From Bacteroidales bacterium (GTDB lineage: Bacteria; Bacteroidota; Bacteroidia; Bacteroidales; UBA932), in NCBI GenBank assembly GCA_029007435.1, contig JAQXHU010000064.1, positions 1-64,000 of the forward strand: a stretch of DNA of 64,000 nt, in the 5' to 3' direction. Both the position numbers and the translations under genes were made by a program. Below are positions 50,010-59,203 of the stretch, one piece after another. The first letter of the stretch is position 1; the number at the start of each line of letters is the position of its first letter. The notes under the pieces are model-generated. The model had not been told where the DNA came from. It saw nothing but the letters and a program-made list of their open reading frames with translations, and made no database searches.

Positions 50010-50285
50010 TTATTTTTTTACAGTGCTGACAAAGACTTTGGCCGGCTTGAATGCTGGAATGTCGTGTGCCGGAATGGTCATAGTTGTGTTCCTGGTAATG
50101 TTTCTTGCTGCTTTTTCAGCTCTGTGCTTGATGATAAAGCTGCCGAAACCACGGAGGTAAACAGGCTCGCCCTTCACAAGGGAACCTTTCACGCTTTCCA
50201 TAAACGCTTCAACTACAGTCTGAACTGTAACTTTCTCAAGTCCGGTTGCTTTTGCAACCTCATTGACGATCTCTGCTTTAGTCAT
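50010..50285 (-). CDS. hup: HU/IHF family DNA-binding protein
   Basis: A 91-residue nucleoid protein. The helical N-terminus MTKAEIVNEVAKATGLEKVT and the beta-arm signature GFGSFIIKHRAEKAARN are standard for HU. The DNA-intercalating proline lies in the loop IPAHDIPAFKPAK. It has its own strong promoter 50-75 nt upstream and is the first gene of hup-small ORF-rng. Confidence 0.95.
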   Translation of the reverse strand: MTKAEIVNEVAKATGLEKVTVQTVVEAFMESVKGSLVKGEPVYLRGFGSFIIKHRAEKAARNITRNTTMTIPAHDIPAFKPAKVFVSTVKK

Positions 50286-50332
50286 AATAATTGATATAAT
50301 AAATATTTATGTTTCGATTTGTACCGATTAGG

Positions 50333-50363
50333 CAAAGGTAATGTTATTTTCTTTATAATCAAA
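50333..50363 (-). promoter_or_regulatory. hup promoter (TTTG-N19-TACCTTTG, minus strand)
   Basis: On the minus strand, TTTG (50360-50363) and TACCTTTG (50333-50340) are 19 nt apart, an exact fit to the Bacteroidetes promoter. The transcript would have a leader of about 40 nt before the ATG at 50285. Confidence 0.75.
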
Positions 50364-50508
50364 CTAATTCGCCAATTTTTTGCTATTCGTGGCGTCTGAA
50401 GCGCATTATCAGCCTTTTCGGACATATCATATATTTTCCGCAATTTCCTTGCCATTCTGTCTTGTTCCCACTTGGCATAAAGATTGACAAGTATATAATT
50501 CAGTATTC

Positions 50509-50543
50509 AATATGACTGCTGTTGACAAAATGGCAGTCATATT
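50509..50543 (+). promoter_or_regulatory. 11-bp inverted repeat upstream of lon
   Basis: AATATGACTGC (50509-50519) and GCAGTCATATT (50533-50543) are perfect complements around a 13-nt centre, 51 nt before the lon ATG. It may be an operator or a leader hairpin. The rest of the gap 50364-50594 has no ORF; a TTGACA at 50484-50489 is present, but no good -7 element follows it. Confidence 0.65.
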
Positions 50544-50594
50544 TCCGAGCCCTTGCCGGCCGGATGAGAAATCAATAATAATATTTTAATAAGT

Positions 50595-53000
50595 ATGAAA
50601 GATTTGAAAATGGATATTTTCTCTCCTGGTGGAACTGAAGTGAGCATCATCCCGGTGATGCAGGGGGAGTTTCCTTCCAAGATTGACGGAGTCGACCTTC
50701 CGGGAACTCTGCCCGTGCTTGCACTTCGCAATGCTGTTCTCTTTCCAGGAGCTGTGTATCCAGTGACGATAGGGCGTGACAAGTCTATACGCCTGATAGA
50801 GGATGCTTACCAGAACAATTATATAATCGGGGCAGTGCCGCAGAACGACATTACAGTCGAGGATCCCGAAATGGAGGATCTTTTCCCGTTTGGCACCGCT
50901 GCCAGGATTATCAAGACATTCGAAATGCCGGACGGTACGGTTTCCGCCGTGCTTCAAGGCCTCAAGCGTTTTGAACTCGGAAGTCTCATCTCCTCCGAGC
51001 CATATCTGAAAGCCACTGTCCAGTACCTTGAGGACATTGATGCTGATATGGCCAACCCGGAAATCCGGATGATTGCCGAATCATTGAAGGAGAAAGCCTC
51101 GGTCATCATAAGGTCTTCCTCTTTCGCTCCGAAAGAGGCCGGGAACGCCATAAAGTCAATTGATGACTTCTCCTTCCTCGTGAACTTCATTGCCACGACA
51201 ATAGAGGTTGAGAATATCTTTGACAAAGTTGACCTGCTCAAATACGAGTCGATGAAAGTCAGGGCGATGAAGCTGCTCAACGTGCTTGACACCCAGGTTG
51301 AGCTTCTGAAAATCAAGCAGGAGATCAACTCCAAGGTCAAGACGGAGATAGACCAGCAGCAGAGGGAATACTATCTGAACAACCAGCTCCGCACCATCCA
51401 GGAAGAACTCGGAATGGATGAGGACGAGGATTTCGAGAAACTCCGTGCCGAGGCTGCGAAGAAAGACTGGCCTGAATCTGTCGCGGAGATTTTCAACAAG
51501 GAAATGTCCAAGCTGGAGAAATACAATCCGTCTTCTCCGGACTACAGCATCCAGTACAACTATATCAAATTCATGCTCGAGCTTCCCTGGAACCATATTT
51601 CCAAGGACAATCTCGACCTCAAGCATGCTATGAAGGTGCTTGACGCCGACCATTATGGCCTGGAAAAGGTGAAAGAGCGTATCATTGAATATCTTGCGGT
51701 CCTGAAGCTCAGGGGGGATATGAAGTCTCCGATCCTGTGCCTCTACGGCCCTCCGGGAGTCGGCAAGACAAGTCTCGGAAAATCTATAGCCAAGGCTGTT
51801 GGCAGGAAGTACGTGAGAATTGCTCTTGGCGGAATGCACGACGAGGCCGAGATCCGGGGACACAGGAAGACATACATCGGGGCGCTGCCCGGCCGTGTGC
51901 TGAACGGCATAAGCCGGGCTGGTACTTCCAATCCTGTTATGGTGCTTGACGAGATTGACAAGCTCAGCGGAGACTTCAAGGGAGATCCTTCGTCCGCCCT
52001 TTTGGAAGTCCTTGACCCTGAGCAGAATGTGGCCTTCCACGACAATTATCTGGATATTGATTACGACCTTTCCCACGTGCTGTTCATCACCACAGCCAAT
52101 GACATTTCCACGATCCAGCCCGCCCTGCTGGACAGGATGGAGCTGATTAATGTCACGGGCTATCTCGCGGAGGAGAAGATGGAGATAGCGAAGAAGTTCC
52201 TGGTGCCGAAGGAACTGGAGGAGCACGGAATTGACCGCAAGAAGCTCAAGATAGACAAGCCGGCATTGGCTGAGATTATTGACAAATATACACACGAGTC
52301 AGGAGTCAGGGGACTTGAGAAGCAGATTGCCAAGATTGCCCGTGTGACAGCCAAGAAGATTGCTTTGGATGAGACCTGCCCGGCGGTAATCAAGAAAGAA
52401 CATCTCAAAGAGTTCCTTGGGCTTCCGACTTCTTATCACGACCAGCAGGCCGGAAACGAAGGCGTCGGAGTGGTTACCGGTCTTGCCTGGACACAGATGG
52501 GCGGCGAGATTCTGTTCGTGGAGACCGCTGTCAGCGAGGGCAAAGGCCAGTTGACTATGACCGGCAATCTCGGAAACGTGATGAAGGAATCCGCCACCAT
52601 CGCATTCCAGTTCATCAAGGCGCATCCGGAACTTGCAGGCATCACATCTGCCGATTTCGACAAAAAGGACATCCACGTCCACGTTCCTGAAGGTGCTGTG
52701 CCGAAGGATGGCCCGTCGGCCGGTATAACTATTGTCAGCTCAATGCTTTCGGCTCTGCGTTCAAGACCTGTCCGCCAGGGGGTCGCAATGACGGGAGAGA
52801 TGACATTGAGAGGCAGGGTCCTTCCTGTGGGCGGAATCAAAGAGAAGATTCTTGCAGCCAAAAGGGCAGGAGTCCGCACGATTGTAATATCAGAGGACAA
52901 CCGCAAGGACATCGAGGATATCAACGAAGTGTATATCAAGGGCCTTGAATTCGTCTATGTGAAGACTATAGATGATGTTGCCCGTTTCATATTCGGATAA
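50595..53000 (+). CDS. lon: ATP-dependent protease Lon
   Basis: An 801-residue AAA+ protease that degrades damaged and some regulatory proteins. The N-terminal LON substrate-binding domain (about 30-225) begins with LPVLALRNAVLFPG; a coiled coil follows (about 230-300). Walker A is G385-PPGVGKTS (K391) and Walker B VLDEIDKL. The protease domain has the Ser-Lys dyad S708 (PKDGPSAGI) and K751 (GGIKEKILAAK). The protein is full length with no insertion. The gene has an upstream palindrome, and ung begins 4 nt after its stop. Confidence 0.97.
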   Translation: MKDLKMDIFSPGGTEVSIIPVMQGEFPSKIDGVDLPGTLPVLALRNAVLFPGAVYPVTIGRDKSIRLIEDAYQNNYIIGAVPQNDITVEDPEMEDLFPFGTAARIIKTFEMPDGTVSAVLQGLKRFELGSLISSEPYLKATVQYLEDIDADMANPEIRMIAESLKEKASVIIRSSSFAPKEAGNAIKSIDDFSFLVNFIATTIEVENIFDKVDLLKYESMKVRAMKLLNVLDTQVELLKIKQEINSKVKTEIDQQQREYYLNNQLRTIQEELGMDEDEDFEKLRAEAAKKDWPESVAEIFNKEMSKLEKYNPSSPDYSIQYNYIKFMLELPWNHISKDNLDLKHAMKVLDADHYGLEKVKERIIEYLAVLKLRGDMKSPILCLYGPPGVGKTSLGKSIAKAVGRKYVRIALGGMHDEAEIRGHRKTYIGALPGRVLNGISRAGTSNPVMVLDEIDKLSGDFKGDPSSALLEVLDPEQNVAFHDNYLDIDYDLSHVLFITTANDISTIQPALLDRMELINVTGYLAEEKMEIAKKFLVPKELEEHGIDRKKLKIDKPALAEIIDKYTHESGVRGLEKQIAKIARVTAKKIALDETCPAVIKKEHLKEFLGLPTSYHDQQAGNEGVGVVTGLAWTQMGGEILFVETAVSEGKGQLTMTGNLGNVMKESATIAFQFIKAHPELAGITSADFDKKDIHVHVPEGAVPKDGPSAGITIVSSMLSALRSRPVRQGVAMTGEMTLRGRVLPVGGIKEKILAAKRAGVRTIVISEDNRKDIEDINEVYIKGLEFVYVKTIDDVARFIFG

Positions 53001-53004
53001 CTGT

Positions 53005-53673
53005 ATGGAAGTCAGGATTGAGCCAAGCTGGAAAGAGGCATTGAAAGACGAGTTTGACAAGCCTTATTTCATTGCTTTAGCGCGGCGTCTGCACCGGGAG
53101 AAGGCTGAAGGAAGGCAGATATTTCCTCCGGGCGGGGAGATATTCAGGGCCTTCGAACTTACCCCGGTGGATAAAGTGAAAGTGGTGATTTTGGGCCAGG
53201 ACCCGTATCACGGTTATGGTCAGGCTATGGGACTATCGTTTTCTGTGCCGGCCGGTGTGCCTGCGCCGCCCTCACTGAAAAATATTTTCAAGGAGATCGA
53301 GACTGACCTTGGAATCACAATGAGCGGCTGTCCCGACCTCCGGAAATGGGCGTCGCAGGGTGTTCTTCTGCTCAATTCGGTCCTGACTGTCAGGGCCGGT
53401 GAGCCGGCCTCGCACAGCGCTATCGGCTGGCAGCCTTTCACCGATGCCGTGATAAGCTATATATCAGAACATTGCAATGGAGTCGTGTTCCTTTTGTGGG
53501 GCAATTTCGCAAGAAGCAAGAAGGCATTGATAGATACCGGAAAGCATTATGTTCTGGAAGCGGCCCATCCTTCCCCTCTTGCGAGAGGGGCGTTTTTCGG
53601 CTGCCGCCATTTCTCCAGGACAAACGAGATCCTCGTGTCCGAAGGCAGAACTCCTATTGACTGGCAGCTGTAA
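53005..53673 (+). CDS. ung: Uracil-DNA glycosylase
   Basis: A 222-residue family 1 UDG that removes uracil from DNA. The water-activating D66 is in GQDPYHGYGQAMGLSF, the LLNSVLTV block binds uracil (Asn), and H188 lies in HPSPLARGAFFGCRHF, the DNA-intercalation loop motif. I start at the ATG at 53005, directly after lon; an upstream in-frame extension overlaps lon. It is followed by coaD after 24 nt. Confidence 0.96.
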   Translation: MEVRIEPSWKEALKDEFDKPYFIALARRLHREKAEGRQIFPPGGEIFRAFELTPVDKVKVVILGQDPYHGYGQAMGLSFSVPAGVPAPPSLKNIFKEIETDLGITMSGCPDLRKWASQGVLLLNSVLTVRAGEPASHSAIGWQPFTDAVISYISEHCNGVVFLLWGNFARSKKALIDTGKHYVLEAAHPSPLARGAFFGCRHFSRTNEILVSEGRTPIDWQL

Positions 53674-53697
53674 TACGGTTGTAAACTTATCGATACA

Positions 53698-54168
53698 ATG
53701 AAAACTAAAGCATTATTCCCGGGGTCGTTCGACCCGTTCACGGCCGGACATCTGAATATTCTGAAAAGGGCGTTGACAATGTTCGACGAGGTGGTCGTGG
53801 CCGTCGGAATCAATCAGGACAAGAGAGGCTTTTTCGATATGGACCAGCGGATTGACATCATCCGGCAGGCTGTGTCCGGGATTGAGGGTGTGAGCATCAT
53901 CAAGTATGACAATCTGACTGTTGACACTTGCCGCCAGCTTGGCATCCGCCATATTGTGAGGGGTGTCAGGAATATGATTGATTTTGAGACTGAAAGGTCA
54001 ATAGCTGATGCCAACAGAAGGCTCGCTCCGGATGTGGAGACCATCATTATTCCGACGGCGCAGGAGTTTGCCCATATATCATCTTCTGCCGTGCGTGATA
54101 TTTTGAGGCATCACGGGGACACGTCAATGTTCCTTCCGGAGGGGGTCCTGCTGCCGGAAGTAAAATAA
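53698..54168 (+). CDS. coaD: Phosphopantetheine adenylyltransferase
   Basis: A 156-residue nucleotidyltransferase that makes dephospho-CoA, the penultimate step of CoA synthesis. The (T/H)xGH motif appears as GSFDPFTAGH18, RGVRNMIDFETE binds phosphopantetheine, and the ISSSAVRDI signature follows. Full length. It is between ung and a secreted thioredoxin-like gene, all on the plus strand and closely spaced. Confidence 0.97.
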   Translation: MKTKALFPGSFDPFTAGHLNILKRALTMFDEVVVAVGINQDKRGFFDMDQRIDIIRQAVSGIEGVSIIKYDNLTVDTCRQLGIRHIVRGVRNMIDFETERSIADANRRLAPDVETIIIPTAQEFAHISSSAVRDILRHHGDTSMFLPEGVLLPEVK

Positions 54169-54178
54169 ACTGCCGCTT

Positions 54179-55738
54179 ATGAGAAAAGCTGCCATTGTTT
54201 TTCTACTGCATTTCCTGCTTTCTGTTTCTGTATTCGGGACGGGATTCCAGGACAGCGCGCCCGCAAGTCAGGTCCAGCTGGATTCGGCGGCCGTTAAGGC
54301 GCTTGAGTCAAAGCTTTCCCAGTATGTTAAGGCAATTGCTCCTCTGGACTGTGAGACCCAGCAGGAGGAATGCGATTTTCTCATCAGCAGCTGCAATGAT
54401 TCACTGACAAGACAGCACGTGGCACTGTGGCTTTACCGGCATTACATCTCTTCACAGATAATGGGAGTGGAGGCTGTGGCTATCCACTTGACCGACAAGT
54501 GGTTTTCTACTGGCGCCGTGAAAATGTCCAGCGATATTGAACTGATGAACGCCAAAATATATGCGGAGTTCAACATGCGGTCATTGGTCGGAATGAGAGC
54601 TCCGGGGCTTACTCTGAAAGCAAGGGACGGTTCAGAACACAGGGTGTTCGGAGGTAATGCTTCTGAAGGGGACAGATGGATGAATTCATCCAGATATTCT
54701 GTGCTTTATTTTTATGACACGGGATGCCCCAATTGCCTGGCACAGACTGTGATGCTGCGTAACCTGCTTCCCGGGGCCGCTGTCCCGATTGATTTTTATG
54801 CTGTATATACCGGAGCTGATTCGCTGGCCTGGGACGGATATGTGGACAAGCATTTTTCTATAAAATCAGACCAAATCTCCTTGTCCCATTTATGGGATCC
54901 GCAGCTGGATTCCGATTTCCAGCGCAAATACGGTGTGCTTCAGACTCCGCGTATGTTCCTTGTTGACAGGGACTGGAAGATTATAGGAAGAGGACTTGAT
55001 GCACAGACACTTGTGGCAATGCTTGCGGACCTTGCCGATGAAGGGGATTATCAATATGGAAGCGAGAAGTCCGACGGGTTCCTGAAAGCCATTTTCTCCA
55101 CTTTGCCGGAGGATTTCACTGTCCGGGATGTGAATTCGCTGACTGACCGGATGGCGTTGAGGTCAGGAAATGATTCCGGAACGTACCGGCATATTATGGG
55201 CGATCTGCTCTATTATCTTTCATATCAGCGTGACGGTAGATACAAGGAAGGATGCAAATATTTGATTGATAATTATATCCTGCCTGACAGCAAGATCTGG
55301 TCAACTGGGTCTGATTCTCTTGCGGTGCTGTCTTTCGCTTCTGCGATGGACGAAATCCTGTCAAAAGCCGCTGTCGGTACAAGGCTGCCCCGTCTGAAGG
55401 TCAAAGGCAAGCTGGTTTCCGGCTCTGTCCCTGAAAACCTGTCAGGCGGAATAAAGTCTGAAAAATTCAATTTGCGCTCTCTTCCTGATGGCTCTTATGT
55501 GATGTTTTTCAGCAGGGACTGTCCGGATTGTCAGGACAATCTTGCCGCGGCGGATTCTCTTCTGCGCTCCAGTCCGGAGATGAAACTTCTCCTTGTGGAT
55601 ATGACTGATGTCTATCCTTCCGGCGGGAAAAACTGGCAGGACAGATTGTTCGAGACTCTTGATCTGAGCTCTCTTCCACTGATTCTTCATCTTGACAGAA
55701 GGGGAGTGGTGTCTGAAAGATATCTGGATTTCAGGTAG
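54179..55738 (+). CDS. Secreted protein with two thioredoxin-like domains
   Basis: A 519-residue protein with a signal peptide (about 1-20, FLLHFLLSVSVFG). A first helical region (about 30-140) leads to a thioredoxin-like domain with C183-PNC186 in DTGCPNCLAQTV and the cis-Pro QTPRMFLVDRDWKIIGRG. A helical section follows (about 290-400), then a second, shorter Trx-like domain with C448-PDC451 in SRDCPDCQDN, ending LPLILHLDRRG. It resembles the DUF5106/AhpC-TSA type proteins of Bacteroidetes; the role (periplasmic disulfide reduction or isomerisation) is inferred. The last 52 bp overlap the convergent gene. Confidence 0.8.
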   Translation: MRKAAIVFLLHFLLSVSVFGTGFQDSAPASQVQLDSAAVKALESKLSQYVKAIAPLDCETQQEECDFLISSCNDSLTRQHVALWLYRHYISSQIMGVEAVAIHLTDKWFSTGAVKMSSDIELMNAKIYAEFNMRSLVGMRAPGLTLKARDGSEHRVFGGNASEGDRWMNSSRYSVLYFYDTGCPNCLAQTVMLRNLLPGAAVPIDFYAVYTGADSLAWDGYVDKHFSIKSDQISLSHLWDPQLDSDFQRKYGVLQTPRMFLVDRDWKIIGRGLDAQTLVAMLADLADEGDYQYGSEKSDGFLKAIFSTLPEDFTVRDVNSLTDRMALRSGNDSGTYRHIMGDLLYYLSYQRDGRYKEGCKYLIDNYILPDSKIWSTGSDSLAVLSFASAMDEILSKAAVGTRLPRLKVKGKLVSGSVPENLSGGIKSEKFNLRSLPDGSYVMFFSRDCPDCQDNLAAADSLLRSSPEMKLLLVDMTDVYPSGGKNWQDRLFETLDLSSLPLILHLDRRGVVSERYLDFR

Positions 55739-56391
55739 TTGATAGAGTCCGGCCCCTCATTGAAAAGCAGGTCCATTATCGACAGGTCAGGTATGAAACC
55801 GTGTTTAGGTGAAAACACCTGCCAATAAGGTTTGTCGAGTCCAAGGTCAGTTAAAATGCTGTTGTCCCGTTTCGGATGTATGATTCCTCTAAGGTCTTTC
55901 CCCGGGAACATTCCGCTCCCGGGCAGGCTGAATTTCTTGGTGAGATGTATCTCTGCAACGATGCCGGTCTTGGCAAGGAAGAAATTCAGTATCTCCATAT
56001 TGAGGTCGAAAAGCTTTTCCGGACGGCTGTCCATAATTTGGAAAAGTTCATCTTTGTAATACTCGAAATATGCTGAAGTCTCGTATGCCGATACAATGGC
56101 CTTCTTTAGTCTTGTCAGCCATGGAGTGGTCCAGTCAATACGTATCTCCTTGATTGGTAATGAATAAGTCCCGTTCTCGTGGATTATCGGAATGGACAGG
56201 TTCTCCATTCCGCCTGCCGCATATATCCTGCATCTGTTGCGGTATGACTGTTTCTGGTAATTCTCGCAGGCCTCTATCCATACCTGCGACGGAACAAATG
56301 AATTTACCCTGCCGGGTGACAGGGTAAACTCTTCAGCTATTGCCGCGAAATATGATACCGGCGGGAAAAACGCTGTCTCTAACAATATCAC
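55687..56391 (-). CDS. WbqC-like family protein
   Basis: A 234-residue protein resembling the WbqC family (named from an O-antigen gene cluster; function unknown). Visible family features are FFPPVSYFAAIAE at the start, WIEACENYQKQSYRNRCRI, ENLSIPIIHENG and IDWTTPWLTRLKKAI. No signal peptide. It is 3 nt downstream of lpxA in the lipid A operon, consistent with an envelope polysaccharide or lipid role, though this is not shown. It overlaps the upstream convergent gene by 52 bp at the 3' end. Confidence 0.75.
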   Translation of the reverse strand: MILLETAFFPPVSYFAAIAEEFTLSPGRVNSFVPSQVWIEACENYQKQSYRNRCRIYAAGGMENLSIPIIHENGTYSLPIKEIRIDWTTPWLTRLKKAIVSAYETSAYFEYYKDELFQIMDSRPEKLFDLNMEILNFFLAKTGIVAEIHLTKKFSLPGSGMFPGKDLRGIIHPKRDNSILTDLGLDKPYWQVFSPKHGFIPDLSIMDLLFNEGPDSINYLKSRYLSDTTPLLSR

Positions 56392-56394
56392 GTC

Positions 56395-57207
56395 TTAATC
56401 AATATCGCCTTTTTCGCCAGGGTTGTTGGCTTTGATGATACCCCTCTTCGAACTGCGTATGAAATTGAGGATTGCGGATTTCTCGTCTGAATCAGGGAAT
56501 CCGGCCTCAACTTTGGCGCAGCCGTCGGTGATGTTGTAGCCCTGGAAATATATAGTGTCGTATATGTCTTTGATGTTTCTCACGACATCTGCAGAGAATC
56601 CTCTTCTTCTGAGGCCCACGATGTTCACTCCGGCGTAGCATATAGGATCGCGTCCGCAGAGTGCGAATGGAGGGATGTCCTTGTTGATTTTTGACATACC
56701 GCCGACCATGGCGTGGCAGCCGATTTTGGTGAACTGGTGGGCTTTTGCGCCTCCTCCGAGGATTGCCCAGTCGTCAACTTCTGTTTCTCCGGCTATTCCC
56801 ACGTAACTTACAAGTATGCAGTGGTTTCCTACAGAGCAGTCGTGTGCGATGTGGACGTAGGACATAATGAGGGTGTTGTTTCCGACTTTGGTTATGCCTT
56901 TGCCGCTGGCCTTGGTTCCCCTGTTGATGGTCACGCACTCCCTGATGGTCACATTGTCTCCAATCACCACGTGAGTGATTTCTCCGTCGAATTTGAGGTC
57001 CTGCGGAACTGCTCCGAGAACCGCTCCGGGATATACCTCGCAGTTCTTGCCCATTTTTACATATGGAAATATCACTGCGTGAGGATAGATTTTGCACCCG
57101 TCACCTATCTCGACATTCTCGTCAATGAAGGCGTAAGGCCCGACCTCGATATTGTCTCCGAGGACGGCTTTCGGGCTGACGGTCGCAAGTGGATGGATTT
57201 TATTCAT
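56395..57207 (-). CDS. lpxA: UDP-N-acetylglucosamine acyltransferase LpxA
   Basis: A 270-residue trimeric left-handed beta-helix enzyme, the first step of lipid A synthesis. Hexapeptide repeats cover about 1-190 (IHPLATVSPKAVLGDNIEVG at the start). The catalytic His lies in YVHIAHDCSVG, and the C-terminal helical domain follows. It has the length of a true LpxA and is in an operon with lpxC (12 nt upstream) and lpxD. Confidence 0.95.
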   Translation of the reverse strand: MNKIHPLATVSPKAVLGDNIEVGPYAFIDENVEIGDGCKIYPHAVIFPYVKMGKNCEVYPGAVLGAVPQDLKFDGEITHVVIGDNVTIRECVTINRGTKASGKGITKVGNNTLIMSYVHIAHDCSVGNHCILVSYVGIAGETEVDDWAILGGGAKAHQFTKIGCHAMVGGMSKINKDIPPFALCGRDPICYAGVNIVGLRRRGFSADVVRNIKDIYDTIYFQGYNITDGCAKVEAGFPDSDEKSAILNFIRSSKRGIIKANNPGEKGDID

Positions 57208-57219
57208 AATTGATCTGTG

Positions 57220-58131
57220 TTAATTGAGGCCAAGTACCTTTCTTATTTCCTTGGCAAGATTCGTATTGATGTGATGTCCCGGTTTGAATCCGGTGATATG
57301 AGCTTTGAGATATCCTCCTGCCAGGCGCATATCTCCTATCATATCAAGCATTTTGTGTCTTCCGCATTCGTTCGGGAAGTGAAGTTCGAGGTTGTTCAGG
57401 TAGCCGTTCTCCCTTACCTGGAGCATAGGCAGGTTGAAAAGTTTTGACATCCTTTCGAGCTGCTCGTCCTTGACAGGATGCTCGACTATGACAATGGCGT
57501 TGTCCACGTCACCTCCCTTGATGAGGTTGTTGGCGAACAGGTACTCAATTTCGTGGAAGAAAACGAATGTCCTGCAAGGACCTATCTCTGTGCCATAATC
57601 GCAGGATGTGTCCCAATGGGCTGTCTGCACCCCAAGCACTCTGGAATTGAAATCCACTGTCAGGTCATAGGATAGTTCATCGGCAGGCGTTACTTTCACC
57701 CAGGAGCCTGTCTTCTCGTCCTTTATCTCTATTTCCTGCGGGATGGTGATATATACCCTTTCTGCATCCTGCTCGATGATTCCTGCTTCTGTGAAAGCTT
57801 TAACATAGTAGGAGGCGCTTCCGTCAAGAATTGGAACTTCCACATTGTCAATCTCCACAAGCGCATTGTCGATGCCAAGTCCTGTAAGGGCTGACATCAG
57901 GTGCTCTATGGTGGACACTGAGGCTTCTCCATTTGAAAGAAGGGTGCATCTGGCTGTGTTCGTGACATTCTCAGCCACTGCATCAATATATGCGTCTTCT
58001 CCTATATCTGTCCTGATGAATCTTACTCCGGTGTTGGCCGGCGCTGGATTTACTGTAATTCCTGCTATCTGTCCGGTGTGTAGCCCTTTCCCTCTGAACT
58101 GGCAGGCTTTGCCCAGTGTGCGCTGCTTCAT
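57220..58131 (-). CDS. lpxC: UDP-3-O-acyl-N-acetylglucosamine deacetylase LpxC, stand-alone form
   Basis: A 303-residue zinc deacetylase that commits to lipid A synthesis. Zinc ligands H77 (STIEHLMSAL), H259 and D263 (GRHKMLDMIGD) and the basic loop GFKPGHHINTN near 281-291 are present. Most Bacteroidetes carry a LpxC-FabZ fusion of about 460 residues. Here the frame stops after KEIRKVLGLN and lpxA begins 12 nt later, so the FabZ half is missing and must be encoded elsewhere if it exists. lpxD lies 62 nt upstream. Confidence 0.95.
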   Translation of the reverse strand: MKQRTLGKACQFRGKGLHTGQIAGITVNPAPANTGVRFIRTDIGEDAYIDAVAENVTNTARCTLLSNGEASVSTIEHLMSALTGLGIDNALVEIDNVEVPILDGSASYYVKAFTEAGIIEQDAERVYITIPQEIEIKDEKTGSWVKVTPADELSYDLTVDFNSRVLGVQTAHWDTSCDYGTEIGPCRTFVFFHEIEYLFANNLIKGGDVDNAIVIVEHPVKDEQLERMSKLFNLPMLQVRENGYLNNLELHFPNECGRHKMLDMIGDMRLAGGYLKAHITGFKPGHHINTNLAKEIRKVLGLN

Positions 58132-58193
58132 AATTCTATATTGCGTAATGATTTATCTTGCAAAGATATGGTTTTTTTCGCATCCGTACAATT

Positions 58194-59186
58194 TTATTTG
58201 CTCTCGCCCTGCTGTTTGAAGATTGCGTAACTGCGCATAAAACTCTTGACCGGCAGGGCCGGGGAGCCGAGCAGCACCTGTCCTGGTTTGCGGATGTTCC
58301 CGATGATTCCGGCCTGGGCGCCTATGGTGGTGTTGTCCGCGATAGTCAGATGCCCTGCGATTCCAACCTGTCCGGCGAGGATGCAGTTCTTTCCGATTTT
58401 GGTTGAGCCGGCGATTCCGCACTGGGCGGCCATCACTGTGTTGTCACCTATCTGCACGTTGTGGGCAATCTGGCACAAATTGTCGATTTTCACCCCGTTG
58501 CCGATAATGGTGGATTCCATCTCGGACCTGTCGATAGTGGTGCACGCTCCGATTTCAACATTGTTGCCTATCACCACATTGCCGAGGTGTTCAATCTTCT
58601 CCCAGGTGCCGTCAGGCTGCGGTGCGTTGCCGAACCCGTCCGAGCCTATCACAGCGTTGGAGTGGATTATGACGTTGTCCCCGATTATCATACCCGGGTA
58701 AATGCTCACGCCGGGATATATTATGCAGTGTTTTCCAATAATTGTATTGTCTCCGATATAGACGTTCTCGAAAATTTTGGTATAATCCCCGATTACAGCG
58801 TGGTGACCTACATAAGAATGGCTTCCGAGATAGACTTTTTTCCCGAATTTGGTGGTGAGGAACCACGAAGACCTGAATCCGCGGTGTCTTCTGTCAGTCC
58901 TTTTCTGTGTCGCGGCGTATTTCAGCAGGTCGGCGAGAGCGCTGTATGCATTCTCCACCCTGACCATAGTTGCCGGCACGCTCTCTTTTGGCTCGAAGTC
59001 TTTGTTGACCAGCAGAATGCTGGCTTTGCAGGTATAAACGTACTGCTCGTATTTCGGATTTGCATAAAAGCATAGCTGGCCTGGTTTGCCGTGTTCAATT
59101 TTGGCGAAAGACGTGGCCTTTGCCTCCGGATCTCCATCAACAGTTCCTTTCAGGAGGCCGGCCAGCTGTTTGGCGGTAAATTCCAT
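58194..59186 (-). CDS. lpxD: UDP-3-O-(3-hydroxyacyl)glucosamine N-acyltransferase LpxD
   Basis: A 330-residue left-handed beta-helix acyltransferase that adds the N-linked acyl chain, third step of lipid A. The uridine-binding N-terminal domain (about 1-100, [20 protein letters not shown]) is followed by hexapeptide repeats ([20 protein letters not shown]) with the catalytic His in [12 protein letters not shown]. It is the first gene of lpxD-lpxC-lpxA-wbqC-like. A palindrome lies 18 nt upstream. Confidence 0.95.
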   Translation of the reverse strand: MEFTAKQLAGLLKGTVDGDPEAKATSFAKIEHGKPGQLCFYANPKYEQYVYTCKASILLVNKDFEPKESVPATMVRVENAYSALADLLKYAATQKRTDRRHRGFRSSWFLTTKFGKKVYLGSHSYVGHHAVIGDYTKIFENVYIGDNTIIGKHCIIYPGVSIYPGMIIGDNVIIHSNAVIGSDGFGNAPQPDGTWEKIEHLGNVVIGNNVEIGACTTIDRSEMESTIIGNGVKIDNLCQIAHNVQIGDNTVMAAQCGIAGSTKIGKNCILAGQVGIAGHLTIADNTTIGAQAGIIGNIRKPGQVLLGSPALPVKSFMRSYAIFKQQGESK

Positions 59187-59203
59187 AATGTTCTTCTAAA
59201 AAA

